64,000 bases of DNA from Chryseobacterium sp. BGARF1. Its GTDB lineage: Bacteria; Bacteroidota; Bacteroidia; Flavobacteriales; Weeksellaceae. The notes beneath the pieces are model-generated. The model was given only the letters and a program-made list of their open reading frames with translations. It had not been told where the DNA came from and did no database searches. Shown here one piece after another: positions 59,605-64,000 of this stretch (its first letter is position 1; each line of letters starts with the position of its first letter). The position numbers and the translations under genes are program-made. Location of the stretch: contig NZ_LELA01000081.1 in assembly GCF_001677955.1 (NCBI RefSeq), positions 62,001 to 126,000 on the forward strand, given 5' to 3'.

Positions 59605-60282
59605 ATGAAAACATTTTTTAAATTCTTAGCAATTACTTCTAGCGTATTTGTCTACAGTCAGCAAACTCAACAAGTCAATCAAGGTATAGGCTATGAATTT
59701 TTCCCAACAAAAAGTGTCACATCCAATGGAAAAACTTTAAAATATGAGGATATAATTGGAACTCCTTATGCAGACACAGATTTCAAAATGGCAAAATTAG
59801 CCGACAATTATGAAGAAGTCCCTGTAAGGTATAATAGTTACAAAGACGAAGTTGAATTTAAAAAAGGTGAAAATATTCAAGTAGTTCCAAAACAAAAAGA
59901 ATTTTCCAGAATTACAATTAAAAAACCATCACAAACCATTGTAAATTTAGAAACAAATGATAATTTACAAGGATATTTCTTTGAATTAGTACCCGGAAAA
60001 ATAGCACTTTATAAAAAAGAAAAAACAGTTTTTAAAGATGAAGTTCCCGCAATAAACTCTTACGCGGCTTCTAAACCTGCTGAATTCATAAAACAAAATC
60101 CTGTATATTATATTAAAACAGAAAATAATTTCATTAAAAAGCCAAAAAATCAAAAAGAAATCATTGAAGCTTTCCCTAGTCTAAAGGATCAAATCAATAC
60201 TTATTTCAAAAGCAATAAAGTAAAATTCAACAACGAAGAAGATTTAATAAAATTAGTCAATCATCTAAATCAACAAAGCTAA
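59605..60282 (+). CDS. Hypothetical exported protein
   Basis: 225 residues with signal peptide MKTFFKFLAITSSVFVYSQ. The mature part has a possible beta-rich middle (FSRITIKKPSQTIVNLETND, YFFELVPGKIALYKKEK) and a Lys-rich helical end (LKDQINTYFKSNKVKF). The pattern KFNNEEDLIKLVNHLN is not linked to a known family. It faces susC 2 across the AT-rich palindrome and ends at a strong terminator. Function unknown. Confidence 0.7.
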   Translation: MKTFFKFLAITSSVFVYSQQTQQVNQGIGYEFFPTKSVTSNGKTLKYEDIIGTPYADTDFKMAKLADNYEEVPVRYNSYKDEVEFKKGENIQVVPKQKEFSRITIKKPSQTIVNLETNDNLQGYFFELVPGKIALYKKEKTVFKDEVPAINSYAASKPAEFIKQNPVYYIKTENNFIKKPKNQKEIIEAFPSLKDQINTYFKSNKVKFNNEEDLIKLVNHLNQQS

Positions 60283-60310
60283 AAACTTAATAAAGTACAA
60301 TATTTAATAA

Positions 60311-60347
60311 AAAAAGTCGGTATTCAAAATTTGAATACCGACTTTTT
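60311..60347. terminator. Bidirectional terminator before infB end
   Basis: Perfect 18-base stem AAAAAGTCGGTATTCAAA/TTTGAATACCGACTTTTT with a single central base, between convergent genes. Confidence 0.85.
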
Positions 60348-60365
60348 ATTATGAAATGAAAGTTA

Positions 60366-63300
60366 CTATTTTAATTTCTTCTTTACAGCAACTTCTTCGT
60401 ATACTTCAAGAATGTCATATTGCTCGATGTCGTTGTACCCTTTAAGGTTTAATCCACACTCGTAGCCTTTTGTAACTTCTCTTACGTCGTCTTTGAAACG
60501 TTTTAAACTTTCAAGCTCGCCATCGAATTTCACAATACCATCTCTTAGTAATCTTACCTTAGACTGTCTTGTTACTTTTCCATTTAGAACCATACAACCT
60601 GCAATAGTTCCTACTTTAGAAATCTTGAATACCTCACGGATTTCAACATTACCAATAACTTGTTCCTGAATTTCCGGAGAAAGCATTCCCTCCATCGCTT
60701 CTTTCACTTCGTCAATTGCTTTATAGATTACAGAATAGGTTCTGATTTCAATTTCTTCACGGTCTGCAAGATCTTTAGCATTTGCTCCAGCTCTTACGTT
60801 GAATCCGATGATAATTGCATCAGATGCAGCCGCTAAGTTGATATCAGATTCAGTGATCTGTCCAACACCTGAGTGAAGAATTTTAACGCTAATTTCTTCT
60901 GTTGATAATCTTTGTAACTGATCAGAAAGTGCTTCTACCGAACCATCCACGTCACCTTTAAGGATAATATTCAATTCCTTGAATTCTCCTAAAGCAATAC
61001 GTCTACCTAATTCTTCAAGCGTTGTATGTTTTTTCGTTCTGATTGAAAGTTCTCTCTGTAACTGCTCTCTCTTATTAGCAATAGCTTTACCTTCACTTTC
61101 GTCGGCATAAACACGGAATTTATCACCTGCTGTAGGCGCTCCGTCTAAACCTAAGATTGTTGCCGGAATTGAAGGACCTGCTTCAGTAAGGTTTTTCCCT
61201 CTTTCATCTAATAAAGCTTTTACTTTACCATGATTTTTACCTGCTACTACATAATCTCCTACTTTTAAAGTTCCGGTTTGTACCAACATTGTTGCTACAT
61301 AACCTCTACCTTTATCTAGAGATGCTTCAATTACAACTCCGTTGGCAGCACGTTCAGGATTAGCTTTCAATTCGAGCATTTCTGCCTGTAACAATACTTT
61401 TTCTAATAAAAGATCCATATTATTACCCATTTTAGCTGAAATTTCCTGAGCCTGTACATTTCCACCCCATTCTTCTACTAAAATATTCATTCCAGAAAGT
61501 TGCTGACGGATGTTATCAGGATTGGCATTAGGTTTATCTACTTTATTGATTGCAATAATCATAGGTACCCCTGCAGCCTGTGCGTGAGAAATTGCTTCTT
61601 TTGTTTGAGGCATTACATCGTCATCCGCAGCAATTACAATAATTGCAATATCGGTAACTTGTGCACCTCTAGCTCTCATCGCAGTAAACGCTTCGTGACC
61701 TGGTGTATCTAAGAATGTAATTCTCTGACCATTTTCCAGTTTCACGTTGTAAGCTCCAATGTGTTGTGTAATTCCACCAGATTCACCTGCAATTACATTA
61801 GTTTTTCTAACGTAATCCAATAATGAAGTTTTACCGTGATCAACGTGTCCCATTACTGTTACAATTGGCGCTCTTGAAACAAGACTTTCTTCTGTATCGA
61901 TATCTTCTTCAGAATCTGTATCTTCAAGATCAGCATCCGAGAATTCAATTTTAAATCCAAATTCGTCGGCTACCAATAGTAAAGTATCAGCTTCCAATCT
62001 TTGGTTCATGGTAACCATTACTCCAAGAGAGAAACATGCAGAAATAACCTCGGTTGCACTTACATCCATCAAACTTGCCAATTCTCCGACAGTGATAAAC
62101 TCGGTAACTTTTAATGAAGTATCTCTAGCATCTGCTTCTTGCTGACGCTCGTCTTGCTCTCTACGGTAACTTCTTTTATCTTTTCTGTGTTTAGAAGATT
62201 TAGACTTACCTCCTTTATTGGTTAATTTCTCAAGAGTTTCCTTGATTTGGTTTTTAACTTGCTCGTCGGTTAATTCGACAGGCATTGTTCTTTGTCCTGG
62301 TCTATTGTTTCCGAAACGGTTTCCACCACCTTGTCCTGGTGGACGGTTTCCTCCTGGGCCACCTTGACCTGGCGGACGGTTTCCTCCTGGGCCACCCGGA
62401 CGGTTTTGACCACCTTGTCCTGGAGGTCTATTCCCCTGATAACCACCTTGTCCTGGTGGACGATTTCCTCCCGGACCATTTTGGCCTTGTGGACGGTTTT
62501 GCCCACCTTGCTGATTGTTTCCACCTTGTTGGTTGTTCCCAGTATTCTGGTTAGGGCCACCCGGCTTTTCAATTCTTTTTCTTTTCTTTTTAGCTCCTGA
62601 GTTTGGTTTTGGTGCAAACTGACTTAAGTCAATTTTTTCACCAACTATCTTAGGGCCATCAAGTTTTTGATAAACAGTTTCTATTTTTTGAGGCTCCTGA
62701 GGCTCTTGAGGCTCTTCTTTAGCAGGTTCAGGTTTTTTTTCTTCCACTTTTTCTACAGGTTTCTCAACCGGTTTTGGTGTTTCTTTAACAGGCTCAGCAG
62801 CTTTTGGTTGAGCTTTCACCTCTTCTGTTTTAGGTTTATCTTTTTTTACAGGTCTGTTTCTGTTTCCTTCAATTTGAGAAAGATCAATTTTATCCAAAAC
62901 CTTGAACTCTTGTCTTTCAGGAGTCGTTTTCACTTCAGAAACTGGAACCACTTCTTCTTTTACAGTTTTAACCTCTTCTTTCACCTCCTTCACTTCTACT
63001 TTTTCTTCTTTCTTTTCTTCTACAGGCGCAGCTGCTACAGGAGTTGGTTCTACTGCAACAGGTTCAGCTTTTTTAGGCTCAAGATCTATTTTACCTAAAA
63101 TTCTGGTTTCTGGTTTTGTATTAGCTTTAGCTCTTATTACTTCAGGTGCTTTCTTTTCTTCCATTTCCAGTTTCTCTTCCGGAACTTTAGAAATAACCAC
63201 CTCATGGGAAGCTTTACGTTGCTCACCGTCTTTGGCAAACTCAGCTTCCAATGCAGAATATGCCGCTTCTTCTAATTGAGCGTTAGGATTGTTTTCAACC

Positions 63301-63389
63301 ACAATATCCTTAGACTGTAAAAACTCTACCAGCCTAGACATCGATATGTTAAATTCCTTAACCGCTTTATTTAATCTTATTTTTGGCAT
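60366..63389 (-). CDS. infB: Translation initiation factor IF-2
   Basis: 1007 residues. N-terminal IF2_N ([20 protein letters not shown]), a long acidic/basic linker, a Gly/Arg/Pro/Gln-rich tandem repeat ([10 protein letters not shown] units, about residues 280-370), a second IF2_N ([20 protein letters not shown]), then the G domain near 510 ([36 protein letters not shown]) and domains II-IV. It brings fMet-tRNA to the 30S P site. The linker is longer than in E. coli. Follows nusA by 77 bases. Confidence 0.97.
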   Translation of the reverse strand: MPKIRLNKAVKEFNISMSRLVEFLQSKDIVVENNPNAQLEEAAYSALEAEFAKDGEQRKASHEVVISKVPEEKLEMEEKKAPEVIRAKANTKPETRILGKIDLEPKKAEPVAVEPTPVAAAPVEEKKEEKVEVKEVKEEVKTVKEEVVPVSEVKTTPERQEFKVLDKIDLSQIEGNRNRPVKKDKPKTEEVKAQPKAAEPVKETPKPVEKPVEKVEEKKPEPAKEEPQEPQEPQKIETVYQKLDGPKIVGEKIDLSQFAPKPNSGAKKKRKRIEKPGGPNQNTGNNQQGGNNQQGGQNRPQGQNGPGGNRPPGQGGYQGNRPPGQGGQNRPGGPGGNRPPGQGGPGGNRPPGQGGGNRFGNNRPGQRTMPVELTDEQVKNQIKETLEKLTNKGGKSKSSKHRKDKRSYRREQDERQQEADARDTSLKVTEFITVGELASLMDVSATEVISACFSLGVMVTMNQRLEADTLLLVADEFGFKIEFSDADLEDTDSEEDIDTEESLVSRAPIVTVMGHVDHGKTSLLDYVRKTNVIAGESGGITQHIGAYNVKLENGQRITFLDTPGHEAFTAMRARGAQVTDIAIIVIAADDDVMPQTKEAISHAQAAGVPMIIAINKVDKPNANPDNIRQQLSGMNILVEEWGGNVQAQEISAKMGNNMDLLLEKVLLQAEMLELKANPERAANGVVIEASLDKGRGYVATMLVQTGTLKVGDYVVAGKNHGKVKALLDERGKNLTEAGPSIPATILGLDGAPTAGDKFRVYADESEGKAIANKREQLQRELSIRTKKHTTLEELGRRIALGEFKELNIILKGDVDGSVEALSDQLQRLSTEEISVKILHSGVGQITESDINLAAASDAIIIGFNVRAGANAKDLADREEIEIRTYSVIYKAIDEVKEAMEGMLSPEIQEQVIGNVEIREVFKISKVGTIAGCMVLNGKVTRQSKVRLLRDGIVKFDGELESLKRFKDDVREVTKGYECGLNLKGYNDIEQYDILEVYEEVAVKKKLK

Positions 63390-63466
63390 TTATATTATTT
63401 ACTGTTTTTTTAATTCTTAAAATTAAAGTATTCTTTTTTACTGTTATTAAAATTTATTTCTAAAAA

Positions 63467-64000
63467 TTAATCTTCAAATTCTTCTTTCAAAATACGCTTC
63501 ACGTCATTGATGGTTTCCTCTTCTAAGTCTACCATATTCAAAAGACTTGCTGTATCTTTATCTAAGACAGATTTTGCAGTCGTAAGACCCACTTTCTTAA
63601 ATTCATCCAAAATCCACTGTTCGATATCGTCATTGAATTCTCTCAAGTCAACATCATCATCTTCGCTCGCCTCTCTGAACACGTCAATTTCGTATCCTGA
63701 AAGCCAAGAAGCCAATCTGATATTTTGTCCTTGCTTCCCGATAACTTTAGAAATCTCTTCAACTGGAGTATAAACCAAAGCATAATTGGTCTCTTCGTTG
63801 ATGTCAATTTTATTGATGGTAACATTTCCTAAAGCTCTCTTCACCATAATCTCAGGGTTTTTAGACCACTGAATTACATCTATATTTTCGTTTCTTAATT
63901 CTCTTACGACACCGTGAATTCTAGAACCTTTCACCCCAACACAAGCTCCTACAGGATCTATTCTGTCGTCGTAAGCATCAACTGCTATTTTCGCTTTTTC
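63467..64000 (-). CDS. nusA: Transcription factor NusA, C-terminal part (cut by window edge)
   Basis: About 178 C-terminal codons are visible; the frame runs off the right edge. S1/KH region: DDRIDPVGACVGVKGSRIHG (KH1 GxxG-like), LGNVTINKIDINEETNYALVYTPVEEISKVIGKQGQNIRLASWLSG (KH2), then an acidic tail ending NDVKRILKEEFED. NusA binds RNA polymerase for pausing, termination and antitermination. The gene order nusA-infB is conserved in bacteria. Confidence 0.95.
   Translation of the reverse strand, partial: EKAKIAVDAYDDRIDPVGACVGVKGSRIHGVVRELRNENIDVIQWSKNPEIMVKRALGNVTINKIDINEETNYALVYTPVEEISKVIGKQGQNIRLASWLSGYEIDVFREASEDDDVDLREFNDDIEQWILDEFKKVGLTTAKSVLDKDTASLLNMVDLEEETINDVKRILKEEFED

Noticed and set aside
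62285..62560. Regular repeat resembling a CRISPR or tandem array
   Set aside because: It codes in frame for [14 protein letters not shown] units of IF-2; no spacers.
62270..63279. Several long open frames inside infB on both strands, including low-complexity ones
   Set aside because: They are frame shadows of the repetitive, Gly/Pro- and Lys/Glu-rich IF-2 linker.
1..64000. Mobile elements, CRISPR, prophage or defence islands
   Set aside because: No transposase, integrase, phage structural, Cas or restriction genes were recognised anywhere in the window.

Overview
The window is a 64 kb chromosomal segment of an AT-rich member of the Bacteroidota, class Flavobacteriia, most probably Chryseobacterium or a close relative in the Weeksellaceae. 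The basis is: TAnnTTTG -7 promoter elements, with a TTG about 16-20 bases upstream where one can be found, in front of many genes; few Shine-Dalgarno sequences; SusC/SusD pairs, GLPGLI, GYDIA-kinase, DUF5995, BshC and LptD-like families; and many short lipoproteins with an xxxC lipobox. No insertion sequence, prophage, CRISPR array or rRNA gene was seen.

Layout. 1-2929 (minus) is the str operon rpsL-rpsG-fusA, with fusA running off the left edge. 3323-12542 (mostly plus) holds Dps, nicotinate phosphoribosyltransferase, several lipoproteins, an alpha/beta hydrolase, a DUF5995 protein, RmuC, a SpoU-type RNA methylase, and a possible membrane-bound regulator facing a small lipoprotein across a strong palindrome. 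12526-22995 holds 5-formyl-THF cyclo-ligase, the tRNA hydroxylase TrhO with an extra C-terminal domain, HtrA protease, a GLPGLI protein, RidA, an LptD-like protein and a cell-wall amidase. 23051-27102 carries three tRNA-Glu genes, a CPA2 antiporter and ribosomal protein S20. 27153-31252 has two regulator/efflux pairs (AraC with Bcr/CflA; GntR with a fosmidomycin-resistance-like MFS, the second pair joined by two identical 20-base operators).

31356-39900 (all minus) is a metal and oxygen island: an outer-membrane protein with a CDACGC motif, an MbnH-like di-heme protein, an MbnP-like protein, exported superoxide dismutase, an SCO copper chaperone, a YHS-domain lipoprotein, two paralogous small CxGKC proteins, a Zn/Cd-type P-ATPase and a Fur-family regulator with a perfect 7-1-7 palindrome at the end of its gene. 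The gaps hold several dispersed-repeat classes and a structured element resembling Flavo-1 RNA.

40021-44656 is a SusC/SusD outer-membrane uptake pair preceded by a clear SAM-I riboswitch and attenuator, so uptake is probably tied to methionine or sulfur status. 44874-54726 holds aroQ, PEP carboxykinase, a GYDIA kinase, fabD, a LysM/periplasmic-binding fusion, bshC and a putative porin. 54807-59292 is a second SusC/SusD pair behind a long AT-rich palindrome. The right edge has infB and the 3' part of nusA, the conserved nusA-infB order.

The most interesting items are the SAM-riboswitch SusCD operon, the copper/oxygen island with its duplicated CxGKC proteins, the GntR twin operators, and the structured repeats at 34473-34603 and 13679-13808. 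Family names come from recognising sequence motifs by eye; no database search was run.
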